64,000 nucleotides of DNA from Niameybacter massiliensis (GCF_001282685.1 NZ_LN875035.1:2404001-2468000), one strand, 5' to 3'. Shown: positions 1 to 7,973, counted from the first letter of the stretch. Notes: generated by a model from the sequence alone, not told the origin. Numbers and translations: made by a program.

Positions 1-38
1 TGCTGAGCCTTCATAATGAGTTTGATTGTATGATCCAT
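1..38 (-). CDS. sigF: RNA polymerase sigma-F factor, N-terminal fragment
   Basis: Only the first twelve codons are inside the window (reading MDHTIKLIMKAQ), preceded by a GGTGGGAG ribosome binding site. The gene follows spoIIAB by 33 bases on the same strand, which is the invariant order spoIIAA-spoIIAB-sigF. The short N-terminus resembles clostridial sigma-F proteins. The product would be the forespore-specific sigma factor held inactive by SpoIIAB. The identification rests on position plus a few residues. Confidence 0.75.
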   Translation of the reverse strand, partial: MDHTIKLIMKAQ

Positions 39-71
39 ATACTCCCACCTTTCTACCAAATGTGTGGGCCA

Positions 72-497
72 TCAATAGAAAGTCTTTGTCATAGTAACAC
101 ATGTGCCTTTTCCCTCTTCAGAATCTACTTGAACTTGATCCATCATAGACTGCATCACAGTAAAACCAAGTCCTGCTCTCTCGTCATCTTCTGAAGTGGT
201 ATAAAGTGCTTTCATCGCTTCATCAACATCTTTAATGCCTTTCCCCTTGTCGATAACTTGAATCGTGACCATACGACCTTCGTAGGTACATTTAATCCAA
301 ATGAGTTGATTAGGGTCTGCATTATAACCATGAATAATACTATTTGTTACAGCTTCTGAAACAGCCATCTTTACATCATAGAGCTCGTCCACAGTTGGGT
401 CAAGTTGTGATAAGAAAGCTGATACTGCAACACGTGCAAATGCTTCATTTAATGAATTGCTTGCAAACTCAACCTTCATTTCATTGGAATTTTGCAT
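72..497 (-). CDS. spoIIAB: Anti-sigma-F factor SpoIIAB (serine kinase)
   Basis: 141 aa, the usual length of SpoIIAB. It has a GHKL-type ATPase fold: the N box reads EAVTNSIIHGY (about residues 48-58), the G1 box IDKGKGI (about 82-88), and a later glycine-rich AGLGFTVM segment (about 108-116). In the known system it binds sigma-F and phosphorylates SpoIIAA with ATP, so that sigma-F becomes active only in the forespore. It sits 21 bases downstream of spoIIAA and just upstream of sigF. Family, length and context agree. Confidence 0.96.
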   Translation of the reverse strand: MQNSNEMKVEFASNSLNEAFARVAVSAFLSQLDPTVDELYDVKMAVSEAVTNSIIHGYNADPNQLIWIKCTYEGRMVTIQVIDKGKGIKDVDEAMKALYTTSEDDERAGLGFTVMQSMMDQVQVDSEEGKGTCVTMTKTFY

Positions 498-518
498 TTT
501 CTTTCCCCCTATTACACT

Positions 519-857
519 TTATGCCAAACATTTAAAAGCTTGTTCTCTGCTTTCATAAAGCCTCGTTAACTTATAAATTCCGGATATACTTAGTATTCGG
601 TCAACCTTTGATGAAACATTATAAAGTCCTACATATCCCCCACATATGGATACTGTTCTATAACGCCCCATAAGTAACCCAATTCCTGAACTATCCATAA
701 AAACTACTCTTTCAAAATCGAACAAAATATTTCTTGCACGTCTTTTATGATATTCTCTATCTACAGACTCTCGTATTTCTACAGAAGTATGATGGTCGAT
801 TTCCCCCGCTAAAGTAACAATTAATGTTGTATCTTGCATACAAAACTCTATATTCAC
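519..857 (-). CDS. spoIIAA: Anti-sigma-F factor antagonist SpoIIAA (STAS domain)
   Basis: 112 aa single STAS-domain protein. The signature FMDSSGIGLLMGRY (residues 53-66) carries the Ser-Ser pair (56/57) that aligns with the serine phosphorylated by SpoIIAB. Unphosphorylated SpoIIAA displaces sigma-F from SpoIIAB. Translation starts at a GTG behind an AGAGGTG ribosome binding site. It is the first gene of the three-gene spoIIA operon. In Bacillus this operon is sigma-H dependent; no convincing sigma-H site was seen here, but a sigma-A-like site lies upstream. Confidence 0.96.
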   Translation of the reverse strand: MNIEFCMQDTTLIVTLAGEIDHHTSVEIRESVDREYHKRRARNILFDFERVVFMDSSGIGLLMGRYRTVSICGGYVGLYNVSSKVDRILSISGIYKLTRLYESREQAFKCLA

Positions 858-890
858 AAGGCACCTCTTTTCTATATCCTGTACTCCTAT

Positions 891-919
891 AGAATAGTAT
901 ATTTTACAAATATTGTCAA
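891..919 (-). promoter_or_regulatory. Putative sigma-A-type promoter of the spoIIA operon
   Basis: On the minus strand TTGACA (914-919) and TATTCT (891-896) are separated by 17 bases, about 35 bases before the spoIIAA GTG start. The sequence shows a good vegetative-type promoter. Whether it is used is unknown, because the spoIIA operon is normally read by sigma-H. Confidence 0.5.
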
Positions 920-968
920 TGAATTTCTAATTTTTTACATTTGTTACGTTCCTTGTGAATTATCTTGC

Positions 969-2363
969 TTACTTTAGCTTTTCTGCACGATCTTTTGCTT
1001 TATAATAGGCATTTGTATCCTTATAATCTTCTAAAATAATATTATAAAACTGTAATGCTTTGGTTTTATTATTATTTTTTTCTTCAATTTGCCCCATATT
1101 ATAAAGGGCTTGTGCTGCGGTTCTTGTCCCTGGTGCAAAGATAAGTACCTTCTCGAAGTTCAACATAGCCTCTACATTGTTACCTTGTTTGAACAAATTG
1201 TTACCTAAATCATACAATCTATCACCAGCCTTTGGATATACCGTTTCTTTCAAAGACTGATACACCTTTTGATTTTCTTCTGACAAATCTTGAACAGCAA
1301 TATTATTAAGTATTTCAGCTGACTCTATCCATTTACTTTCTTCTTTATAAGCCTTTGCTTTTGCAAGTTTATTTTCTTGACTCACCTTATTATGCTGCTG
1401 CTTCAACAGCTCATTTTCTTCTGCTAACTTTTGATTATTACTTTCTAAAGCAAGTGCCTTTTGTGTTGCTTCTTCTACAAAGGTATCAAATTCTACTTTT
1501 AAGCTGGTATTTTCTGAGGTCATATCATAAACCTTTTTTTCTAATGAAGCGGTTTTACTTGGTACAATAAGCCCTATGCCTATTCCAAACATACATACTG
1601 CTCCAAATACAAAGTACATAGCATATCGTGAAAACAGCCCACCTCTATTAATAAACTTTTGTGGCACCACATCTGTTGAAATATCTATATCATTAATATG
1701 AGGTGCTGAAATAGTTTTTCTGCTTTCTTCATCTTCTATAACTACATTTTTACTTTCTATTTCTCTTAAATAACCTAATGCTTTTTTGTTACTTCTATCT
1801 TTTTTAAGAACATATAGTACTTGTGCTAACGCCTTATTCTCTTGCTTTTGTAACAAATAACAAAAAGCAAGTAAATTACGTGCTTCTAGAAAACTTGGAT
1901 TCAGATTAATTGCTTTTTTCAATCTTATAACAGCTACATCATCATCCTTTTTATGTACATAATGCAATGCTCTATTATAAAGCATTAAACTATCTTTATA
2001 AGCTTCTAATTGTTTAGGTTCTTTTTGTAGCTTCTCCATATATTCTACTGCGATATTATCTTCTTTACATAAGGCATCACTTAGAATCCACAACTTTAAT
2101 GCGGATGCCACTTCTCCCATTTCTAGATAAATGAGTCCTAATAAATTTTTTGCTTGGATATTATATTTATTAAAATATATGGCTTTTTTTAGATATTCTA
2201 CTGCCTCTGATAAATAACGCCCCTCGGCACATTCATAGGCTTTTATATAATAAAGCTCACTTTTTTCATAGATTTTTTCTACCCATCTTATATTTTCTCC
2301 ACAGGTCTCACATATAATAGCGCTATTTACCGAATGATTACAATACGGACATTTTACTTGCAT
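969..2363 (-). CDS. Zinc-ribbon and tetratricopeptide-repeat membrane protein
   Basis: 464 aa. The N-terminus has a zinc ribbon with two CxxC knuckles (CPYC and CETC, residues 5-20). Next come TPR-like helical repeats to about residue 200, one hydrophobic membrane segment (about 246-268), a Lys/Glu-rich coiled coil (about 275-345), and a second TPR block to the C-terminus. The layout suggests cytoplasmic TPRs, one membrane crossing, and an exported coiled coil plus TPRs, as in scaffold proteins of the cell envelope; the function is not known. Translation starts four bases after a 47-codon gene, so the two probably form an operon. No paralogue is present in the window. Confidence 0.8.
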   Translation of the reverse strand: MQVKCPYCNHSVNSAIICETCGENIRWVEKIYEKSELYYIKAYECAEGRYLSEAVEYLKKAIYFNKYNIQAKNLLGLIYLEMGEVASALKLWILSDALCKEDNIAVEYMEKLQKEPKQLEAYKDSLMLYNRALHYVHKKDDDVAVIRLKKAINLNPSFLEARNLLAFCYLLQKQENKALAQVLYVLKKDRSNKKALGYLREIESKNVVIEDEESRKTISAPHINDIDISTDVVPQKFINRGGLFSRYAMYFVFGAVCMFGIGIGLIVPSKTASLEKKVYDMTSENTSLKVEFDTFVEEATQKALALESNNQKLAEENELLKQQHNKVSQENKLAKAKAYKEESKWIESAEILNNIAVQDLSEENQKVYQSLKETVYPKAGDRLYDLGNNLFKQGNNVEAMLNFEKVLIFAPGTRTAAQALYNMGQIEEKNNNKTKALQFYNIILEDYKDTNAYYKAKDRAEKLK

Positions 2364-2366
2364 ACT

Positions 2367-2510
2367 TTAATTCCCCTGTTCACTTACTTGTTTCGTCATC
2401 TTAATTAAATCAATAATATCCTTAATCTCCTCATTTCCAATGTTCTGCTCTATATTTGCTACCTCTAAAATAGGCTTAAATTTTTCCAGTTCCTTTTCAA
2501 ATTGAATCAT
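2367..2510 (-). CDS. Small protein of unknown function (47 aa)
   Basis: A short open frame beginning MIQFEKELEKFKPILEVANI and ending in TAA, with an AGAGGGG ribosome binding site six bases before its ATG. Its stop lies four bases upstream of the TPR protein start. The composition (many Glu, Lys, Ile, Leu) predicts an amphipathic helix or coiled coil without a membrane segment or Cys motif. The tight spacing and good ribosome binding site argue for a real, translationally coupled gene. No family was recognised. A partner of the TPR protein is a guess. Confidence 0.6.
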   Translation of the reverse strand: MIQFEKELEKFKPILEVANIEQNIGNEEIKDIIDLIKMTKQVSEQGN

Positions 2511-2570
2511 GCTATACCCCTCTTCTCACTATATGATAATTTTCTCCTATTTTCATAGTACAACTAACTT

Positions 2571-2679
2571 TTATCTTAATCAACAATTATCTTAATGTGA
2601 TTATAATTTTTAGTAAACTTGACTTTTCTTCTCAATATGACTAACCTATAAATAAGGAATTACGGTTTACTAAAGGAGG
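2571..2679 (+). promoter_or_regulatory. Repeat-rich leader of the ArsR-family gene
   Basis: Two copies of TTATCTTAAT stand 16 bases apart (2571-2580, 2587-2596). A perfect 10-base inverted repeat follows: TTTAGTAAAC at 2609-2618 and GTTTACTAAA at 2665-2674, the right arm touching the AAAGGAGG ribosome binding site. ArsR/SmtB proteins bind dyads in their own promoters, so this is a candidate operator or a leader hairpin that masks the ribosome binding site. A TTGACT at 2619-2624 may be a -35, but no good -10 follows. Confidence 0.4.
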
Positions 2680-2689
2680 TTTATCCAAC

Positions 2690-3046
2690 ATGAAAGAAAT
2701 TGAAACCTGTACTTGCTCTATTATACATGATGACATCGTTCAAAAAGTTATACCTTCCATCTTAAATGATGATAAAGCCTCTGATTTAGCAAGCTTTTTT
2801 AAAGTTTTTTCAGATCCTACACGCATTAAGATTTTAAGTGCACTTTTTATCTCTGAAATGTGCGTATGTGATTTAGCTGCCTCACTGAATATGACCCACT
2901 CAGCTATTTCACATCAATTACGTACCTTTAAAGCTGCTAAGTTAGTTAAATCACGTAAAGAAGGCAAAGTTGTCTATTACGCATTAGCAGATACTCATAT
3001 TCAACAAATCTTCCACCAAGGCTATGAACATATATGTGAAGACTAA
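2690..3046 (+). CDS. ArsR/SmtB-family metal-sensing repressor (CadC/CzrA-like)
   Basis: 118 aa winged-helix protein. The recognition helix region reads LNMTHSAISHQLRTFKAAKL. The alpha-3 metal site is present as EMCVCDL, the CxC of CadC/ArsR proteins, with a further CTC at residues 7-9 that could complete an alpha-3N site. The C-terminal helix also carries DTHIQQIFHQGYEH, which fits the D-x-H...H alpha-5 zinc site of SmtB/CzrA. The protein thus appears to keep both metal sites. It has an excellent ribosome binding site (AAAGGAGG). No transporter is adjacent, so it is probably autoregulatory or controls distant genes. The metal is not predictable with certainty; Cd/Pb/Zn are the family ligands. 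Confidence 0.9.
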   Translation: MKEIETCTCSIIHDDIVQKVIPSILNDDKASDLASFFKVFSDPTRIKILSALFISEMCVCDLAASLNMTHSAISHQLRTFKAAKLVKSRKEGKVVYYALADTHIQQIFHQGYEHICED

Positions 3047-3050
3047 AATA

Positions 3051-3088
3051 AAAGCTTGCTTAATCCCTATGGTTTAAGCAAGCTTTTT
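3051..3088. terminator. Bidirectional rho-independent terminator
   Basis: A perfect 13-bp stem (AAAGCTTGCTTAA at 3051-3063 with its complement at 3074-3086) has a 10-base loop and T-rich tails on both strands. It ends the ArsR gene on the plus strand. The converging ATP-grasp gene has its stop codon inside the right arm. Confidence 0.9.
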
Positions 3089-3937
3089 CATTTCTTTTGC
3101 AATATATAAAATATATAACTTAGCTGTATCAATTTTGTTAAGATTATAAAGACTTCTGCTTCCTACTGCATCTTCTAATTCATTAAAAATAAATTTTCCC
3201 TCTTCATCCACAATAAAATCTATTCCTACATAATCACATTGTAAATGCACCAATATATGATTTACTAACCCTTTTTGCTCTTCCTTTAAAGTATAACTTT
3301 CAATTTGTCCTCCTAAGCAATAATTTGCTCTAAAATCAACATTTGAATAACGTCTTATAGCACCTATAATCTGATTGCCAATAACAAAAACTCGAACATC
3401 TTCACCTACATGCTTACACATTTCTTGTAAGAGCCATTGTTCTTTAGGATACGTTTCCAACAACTTTTTTAATTCATATTCACCCTCTACTTTAAAAACT
3501 TCCTCTCCTCCATGTCCATCTGGACTTTTAAGTACAAAAGGATACACAAACGGTATATTGGAAATGCTCATAAACTTAGGATAAAAAAACATGGTTTTTA
3601 AAGCTGGAAGTCCGAGTCCACTTACAAATTGATGGGTGCGTCCTTTATGATTGGCAATATAGGTCACTTCACTTGAGTTAAATACTCTGATTCCCATCTG
3701 CTCAAACTGTTTGCCTAAGATACTTTCTCTCGTACGATTGATTACAAATTCTATATTATGCACCTTTTGCATATTGGCATTTATCCATAATCCCTCTTGA
3801 TTTACACCCATTTGAATATCTTCATAACAAATACACTCTATTTCTAAACCTTCCTGTTTTCCATAATTCATTAACATATTGGCATAATTTGTGTTCTTGA
3901 GATAATCTTCTCTTTTATAAATCAATAATCCTTTCAT
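3074..3937 (-). CDS. RimK-like ATP-grasp ligase (second of a tandem pair)
   Basis: 287 aa. ATP-grasp features: the nucleotide-binding strand PFVLKSPDGHGGEEVF (about residues 130-146), QEMCKHVGEDVRVFVIG (about 172-188), and the metal-binding end FIVDEEGKFIFNELEDAVG (about 242-260). The order and length match RimK/LysX-type carboxylate-amine ligases that join amino acids to a carboxylate on a protein, peptide or small molecule. It overlaps the upstream ATP-grasp gene by 23 bases. The pair has diverged and may act on the same substrate. No precursor peptide gene is obvious. The substrate is unknown. Confidence 0.85.
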   Translation of the reverse strand: MKGLLIYKREDYLKNTNYANMLMNYGKQEGLEIECICYEDIQMGVNQEGLWINANMQKVHNIEFVINRTRESILGKQFEQMGIRVFNSSEVTYIANHKGRTHQFVSGLGLPALKTMFFYPKFMSISNIPFVYPFVLKSPDGHGGEEVFKVEGEYELKKLLETYPKEQWLLQEMCKHVGEDVRVFVIGNQIIGAIRRYSNVDFRANYCLGGQIESYTLKEEQKGLVNHILVHLQCDYVGIDFIVDEEGKFIFNELEDAVGSRSLYNLNKIDTAKLYILYIAKEMKKLA

Positions 3938-4832
3938 CCTTTGTTACTTCCTTTCCGATATAAGCCATAATTTTTTCTGCTATGTTAATACCTGTTAAGT
4001 CTAAAATATTTTTAATGTGTGCATTAGAGTTCACCTCACATAAAACAGGTTCATCTCCTTCTCCAAACATCAAATCTACACCTGCAAAATCTAGACCTAA
4101 CTTATCGCAAACTTGAACTGCCATATCTTGAAAAGCTTGATTTGGCTCATAGTGATGCATTGTACCTCCATTTGTAATATTGGCTCTAAAGTCACCTTGG
4201 TTGCAACGTAGCATACTTGCAACCACTTCTCCGCCTACAACATGAATGCGCACATCACGCCCTATACTTGTACGTACAAAGGATTGATATAAATGTGGTA
4301 TATCACCTATTTCTCCCCTAATCTCTCTTAACTCTTTTCGGTTATGTACTAAATGAACTTGCATTCCAAAAGATCCATAGCATTCTTTAACAACCATCGG
4401 GTAACCTAGTCTCTCTTCTAAATGGACCATATAACTATCTTTTTTAGTTTCATCGTACATCCCACGAAAAACTAGTGGCGCCAATATGGTTTGTGGACAT
4501 TTAATGCCACTATAAGCTAAATTTTCTATTGTCATCCCTTTATGATCACATATTTCAATAGCTCTTGCTGAATTAAATACTCTTAATCCAAGTCTTTCTA
4601 GTTGCCTTGCAAGCATTACATCTTTATCTAAAAACAGGACAAATTGTTTATCCTTTATTTCCTCATTGATAAAAGGTGTATGGTCTCCTTCAAAACCATA
4701 ACAAAGCTGGTCAGTATACCATACCTCTAACTCTATTCCCTGTGTTTTTGCAGCCTCTTCATAAAGCTCAGTTATCTCTTCAAATTTTGCGGTACGCATA
4801 TATCCATTTACTACAATTGCACCCTTTATCAT
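3915..4832 (-). CDS. RimK-like ATP-grasp ligase (first of a tandem pair)
   Basis: 305 aa. An N-terminal pre-ATP-grasp region (about 1-95, with ICDHKGMTIENL) precedes the ATP-binding strand YPMVVKECYGSFGMQVHLV, then SFVRTSIGRDVRIHVVGGEVVAS, and the metal-binding end FAGVDLMFGEGDEPVLCEVNSNAH. The final E-x-N is the classic Mg ligand. This is very close to the RimK/LysX family. The ribosome binding site is AAGGAGTG. The 23-base overlap with the next ATP-grasp gene indicates coupled translation. Substrate unknown; glutamylation or a pseudo-peptide bond are family possibilities only. Confidence 0.88.
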   Translation of the reverse strand: MIKGAIVVNGYMRTAKFEEITELYEEAAKTQGIELEVWYTDQLCYGFEGDHTPFINEEIKDKQFVLFLDKDVMLARQLERLGLRVFNSARAIEICDHKGMTIENLAYSGIKCPQTILAPLVFRGMYDETKKDSYMVHLEERLGYPMVVKECYGSFGMQVHLVHNRKELREIRGEIGDIPHLYQSFVRTSIGRDVRIHVVGGEVVASMLRCNQGDFRANITNGGTMHHYEPNQAFQDMAVQVCDKLGLDFAGVDLMFGEGDEPVLCEVNSNAHIKNILDLTGINIAEKIMAYIGKEVTKDERIIDL

Positions 4833-4865
4833 GTCAAATCACTCCTTCACAGTGCCTATTGTACA

Positions 4866-4896
4866 CAAAAAGAGGCTGTTCTTGCAACAGCCTCTT
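4866..4896 (-). terminator. Rho-independent terminator after the acidic membrane protein
   Basis: AAGAGGCTGTT (4870-4880) pairs perfectly with AACAGCCTCTT (4886-4896) around a five-base loop. On the minus strand the stem is followed by TTTTTG. It is one of five hairpins in the window with a GCTGTT/AACAGC core. Confidence 0.85.
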
Positions 4897-4899
4897 CTT

Positions 4900-5205
4900 C
4901 TATTTCTTTTCTTCAACTTCTTGAATTTCTTTGTCTACCTCATCTTCTTCTATGAAGTCTACCAACGGAATATTGAGTTCCACGTACTCTGGATCTTGAA
5001 TAAATATATCTTCTTCTAGTTCTTCGTTATCTTCATTGTCTTCAACATTATCTTCTTCATCTTGTTCTTCATAATCCTCTTCATACATAAATTCGTCCTC
5101 ATCATCAGGTAGTATAGGTGGGAACGTATGTGATTGCTGTTCTGAAAGAATAAAAATAATAATAATGCAAATTGCCAGCAAAACAATAAGAACTATAGGA
5201 CTCAT
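4900..5205 (-). CDS. Small membrane-anchored, highly acidic protein
   Basis: 101 aa. Residues 3-20 form one hydrophobic helix (PIVLIVLLAICIIIIFIL). The rest is dominated by Asp and Glu with almost no basic residues until the final lysines, and is predicted to be disordered. The ribosome binding site is GAGGGGG and a terminator follows at once. No family is recognised. It could be an envelope-anchored polyanion or a junction partner of a basic protein; neither is shown by the sequence. Confidence 0.7.
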   Translation of the reverse strand: MSPIVLIVLLAICIIIIFILSEQQSHTFPPILPDDEDEFMYEEDYEEQDEEDNVEDNEDNEELEEDIFIQDPEYVELNIPLVDFIEEDEVDKEIQEVEEKK

Positions 5206-5286
5206 AACAGCCCCCCTCGAAGATGCTTACTTATTATCAAGATATGATAATTTCATTCTAAACATACCTATTGACAAGCCCATAAT

Positions 5287-6240
5287 TTAAACAAGGCGAT
5301 TACGCATCTCTCCCCTTGTAAATGCTTCTATATTCCCCACTACTTCACGCACCAATGTTTGCCTAGCCTCTACACTTGCCCATGCAATATGAGGTGTTAC
5401 AAACCATTTAGATTCATCAACTTCATATAAAGGATGTGTTGCATGAATAGGTTCCTCAGCTAATACGTCAAGGGCCACACCACGAATCCTATCCTCTTTT
5501 AAGGCTTTTGCTAAATCTACTTCATCAATAATCTTACCGCGCCCTACATTAATCAAAATAGATGATGCTTTCATCTTACATAACGCTTCATACCCTATTA
5601 GATTTTCTGTCTTATTATTTAAAGGTGCATGAATAGAAATAACATCACTGCTAGTCAGTAAAGTCTCTAAATCTACACATTCATAACCTGTATTTTGATT
5701 ATGTCCTGATGTTGAATAATAGATTACTTTTGTACCAAATGCTTCTGCAAGGCGAGCCACCTCTTTTCCAATAGCCCCCATGCCAATAATTCCCCACGTT
5801 TTATCTGTAAGCTCATAAAATGGCTTAGCGATATACGCAAATGTATCACTCTGCGTATACGCTTTCGACTTTACATAGGAATCATAAAAACTTAATTGTT
5901 CCAATAAGTGGAATAACATGGCGAAAGTATGTTGAGCTACACTCTTACTTGAATAACCTGCAACATTAGCTACTCCAATTTCTCTTTTCTTGGCATATTC
6001 TAAATCAATATTATTAAACCCTGTAGCAAATAATGCAATAAGTTTAAGGTTCTTTGCACCTTCTAAATTAGATTGATTTAAAACCACTTTATTTACAATA
6101 ACTACATCTACATCTTCTATACGATCATAGACCTCTTCTGGTGCTGTAAGGTCATAAATAGCCACTTCTCCTAACGCTTCAATTGGACTTAAATCAATAT
6201 CAGCCCCTAACGTCTTAGCATCTAAAATAGCAATTTTCAT
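5287..6240 (-). CDS. D-2-hydroxyacid dehydrogenase (NAD-dependent)
   Basis: 317 aa from the chosen ATG; a longer in-frame start 39 bases upstream is rejected because GGGAGG lies seven bases before MKIAIL. The Rossmann motif WGIIGMGAIGKEVARL lies about residues 144-159. The catalytic triad is visible as Arg in NVGRGKIIDE, Glu in VLAEEP and His in TPHIAWAS. This is the glycerate/hydroxypyruvate/phosphoglycerate-type family (HprA-like); the absence of a C-terminal ACT domain argues against full-length SerA. It reduces a 2-keto acid with NADH, but the substrate cannot be read. The 5' side is the large structured RNA region. Confidence 0.92.
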   Translation of the reverse strand: MKIAILDAKTLGADIDLSPIEALGEVAIYDLTAPEEVYDRIEDVDVVIVNKVVLNQSNLEGAKNLKLIALFATGFNNIDLEYAKKREIGVANVAGYSSKSVAQHTFAMLFHLLEQLSFYDSYVKSKAYTQSDTFAYIAKPFYELTDKTWGIIGMGAIGKEVARLAEAFGTKVIYYSTSGHNQNTGYECVDLETLLTSSDVISIHAPLNNKTENLIGYEALCKMKASSILINVGRGKIIDEVDLAKALKEDRIRGVALDVLAEEPIHATHPLYEVDESKWFVTPHIAWASVEARQTLVREVVGNIEAFTRGEMRNRLV

Positions 6241-6311
6241 TTTGTATCCTCCCTTTATTTTCATATCATTATTAAACACTGTTGGATGGTCTAAAGAATA
6301 AATATTGGGTT

Positions 6312-6902
6312 AGGTGTGAGGGCATGTAGGCAAGCTTATTGTATTCCAACTTCTAGCCCTCGCCTTTTAAGACAGGCTAAGTTCATTCTATCAAACTAAC
6401 GGTCAAAACTCAGAAAAGAAGTTCACTTTTCTTCAAACATTTCCCTAAAACCAGTTTGATTCCATTCACTAAGCCTCTCTAAAAAGTCTGCGGTGAAAGT
6501 TTCCATACAATAACTCACCTTACAGCCCATCATATCATAGCCCTTCAGGTAGAGAGATAGCAAAAGACATTGAAATCTGCAAGTTTTTGCCTTCCAAAGA
6601 AGAGACGTTTGCTCTTCTTTCCTCTCAACGGCGTGTCACTGGAAGTGAAAACTTAACTTTCTGAGTAGAAAAGGGCAGTGATGCGTGGGTGACCTCCATG
6701 TAGCTTTTTTCGAGGATGGGCTTAGAAGGTGTTAGCGATTATAAAGAAAGGATTTTGTGCGAGTGTTTGAGCGCTAGCGAGTTTTCGCACATTCTGACTG
6801 AATAAGAGCTTACACCTTCTTAGTCCATTTGAGCAAAAGCGAAAAGGAGAACACACACGTAGTGCCGGCCGGACTACCTCACATAGTAAAAGTTTTCACT
6901 CC
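6312..6902. ncRNA. Candidate large structured RNA (about 600 nt), strand uncertain
   Basis: This 767-base gene-free stretch has no credible ORF but nested complementary segments: 6390-6397 with 6453-6460 (8 bp, plus GGT/ACC inside), 6412-6418 with 6426-6432 (7 bp), 6475-6481 with 6550-6556 (7 bp), 6596-6604 with 6612-6620 (9 bp), 6644-6654 with 6890-6900 (11 bp), 6716-6735 with 6809-6828 (17 Watson-Crick pairs of 20), 6756-6762 with 6785-6791 (7 bp) and 6859-6863 with 6873-6877. The 11-bp helix encloses the 20-position helix. In the latter one imperfection is G-U and two are U-U if read on plus, favouring plus; an extended -10 (TGATATGCT, 6927-6932) favours minus. No known family was recognised with certainty; OLE- or ROOL-like size only. 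Confidence 0.55.
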
Positions 6903-6979
6903 ATAAAATATTTATTTATTGCCTTAAGCATATCATATTTCCCCTTAAATATCTTTAATACAATTAGCCCAATCAATAA

Positions 6980-7010
6980 TTAAAGGGGCTGTTACCTACA
7001 ACAGCCCCTT
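6980..7010 (-). terminator. Terminator after the Tim44-like gene
   Basis: AAGGGGCTGTT (6983-6993) pairs with AACAGCCCCTT (7000-7010) around a six-base loop. The minus strand continues TTTAATTATT. It separates the Tim44-like/SPFH operon from the structured RNA region. Confidence 0.8.
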
Positions 7011-7046
7011 ACGTTCTATTTATTTGATGCTTAGCATCTTCAAAAT

Positions 7047-7973
7047 CTATTTATGTTGAGAAATCACTTCTATTTCTGATAATACCCAGTCAAAGTCTCC
7101 TTTAGTAACAATACTATCACAGTATTCACAACGTCCTGCTTGATTAATGGATAAATTAGCACCACAATTTGGGCAAGCTGTTGCTTCTACATGGGCATCA
7201 TTTGTAGGTACACCTTGTTTTCTTACAAGCTTCCATATGTACTGCATATGAACGGGGTGGAAACGATCTCCTTTTACAAGTTGACCTTTCTCATCTTCTA
7301 CGACATAATCTACAAAACGTGCTTTAATAGCTACATCTAGATATTCAAAGTCTCCTCTTGTATAGTACTTTAAAATATCGGTATTTAAAATTGCAATATC
7401 CTCGATACGATTGGTACGTTTATTAGCTATATATTGATCAAGTTGCATTTTATGAGTAGCAAAAAGTGCATCTGTTTCAAATGGTCTTGCTTCTTCCCAT
7501 TTTTTATTCATCCATGCTAACTGTAAACGCATAAACATATTGTTCACTTTGCTCACTAGCATCTGTTCTGAGAAGTTTGGATCTGCCTCAAATAAATGGT
7601 TAAGACTACCTTTTTGTGCTTGTGGCATGGCATCATAACTTCTATAATCCGGACGTGGTGCTTGTTGATACTGTCCACCTCTTGTACCACGATTAGAACG
7701 TACAACAAAGAATATTACAATGACTATAGGAATGAGTAACCATGGTTCACGTGCGATCCATCTAAACAATAGCATCATCGTATAAGGATCTACACTATAA
7801 CTATAAGAACTACTTCCACCACTGCTACTTCCACCGCCACCTGAACTATAATCTACATTATTTCCTACATCTGCCAAAATAGGTTGCGTAACTAATAATA
7901 CACATCCTATAAGCATACCTATTTTCATGACATTCCTCAATGTTTGTTCATGCCTGAGGATCCATTCCTTCAT
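7047..7973 (-). CDS. Tim44-like domain membrane protein with C-terminal zinc ribbon
   Basis: 308 aa. An N-terminal signal-anchor (about 14-35) is followed by a Gly/Ser-rich linker (about 42-56), a second hydrophobic segment (about 65-90, with WLLIPIVIVIFFVV), then a Tim44/MBA1-like alpha-beta domain (about 125-262) containing LFEADPNFSEQMLVSKV and a run of strands, and a zinc ribbon CPNCG...CEYC (about 268-286). The family is found in bacteria as membrane-anchored putative chaperone or lipid-binding modules. It is 18 bases downstream of an SPFH/zinc-ribbon gene, so the two probably act together at the membrane. Function not established. Confidence 0.8.
   Translation of the reverse strand: MKEWILRHEQTLRNVMKIGMLIGCVLLVTQPILADVGNNVDYSSGGGGSSSGGSSSYSYSVDPYTMMLLFRWIAREPWLLIPIVIVIFFVVRSNRGTRGGQYQQAPRPDYRSYDAMPQAQKGSLNHLFEADPNFSEQMLVSKVNNMFMRLQLAWMNKKWEEARPFETDALFATHKMQLDQYIANKRTNRIEDIAILNTDILKYYTRGDFEYLDVAIKARFVDYVVEDEKGQLVKGDRFHPVHMQYIWKLVRKQGVPTNDAHVEATACPNCGANLSINQAGRCEYCDSIVTKGDFDWVLSEIEVISQHK

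Noticed and set aside
6484-6512. GCGGTGAAAG segment resembling group II intron domain V
   Set aside because: The flanking bases do not pair into the 34-nt domain V hairpin and no maturase or intron boundary is present.
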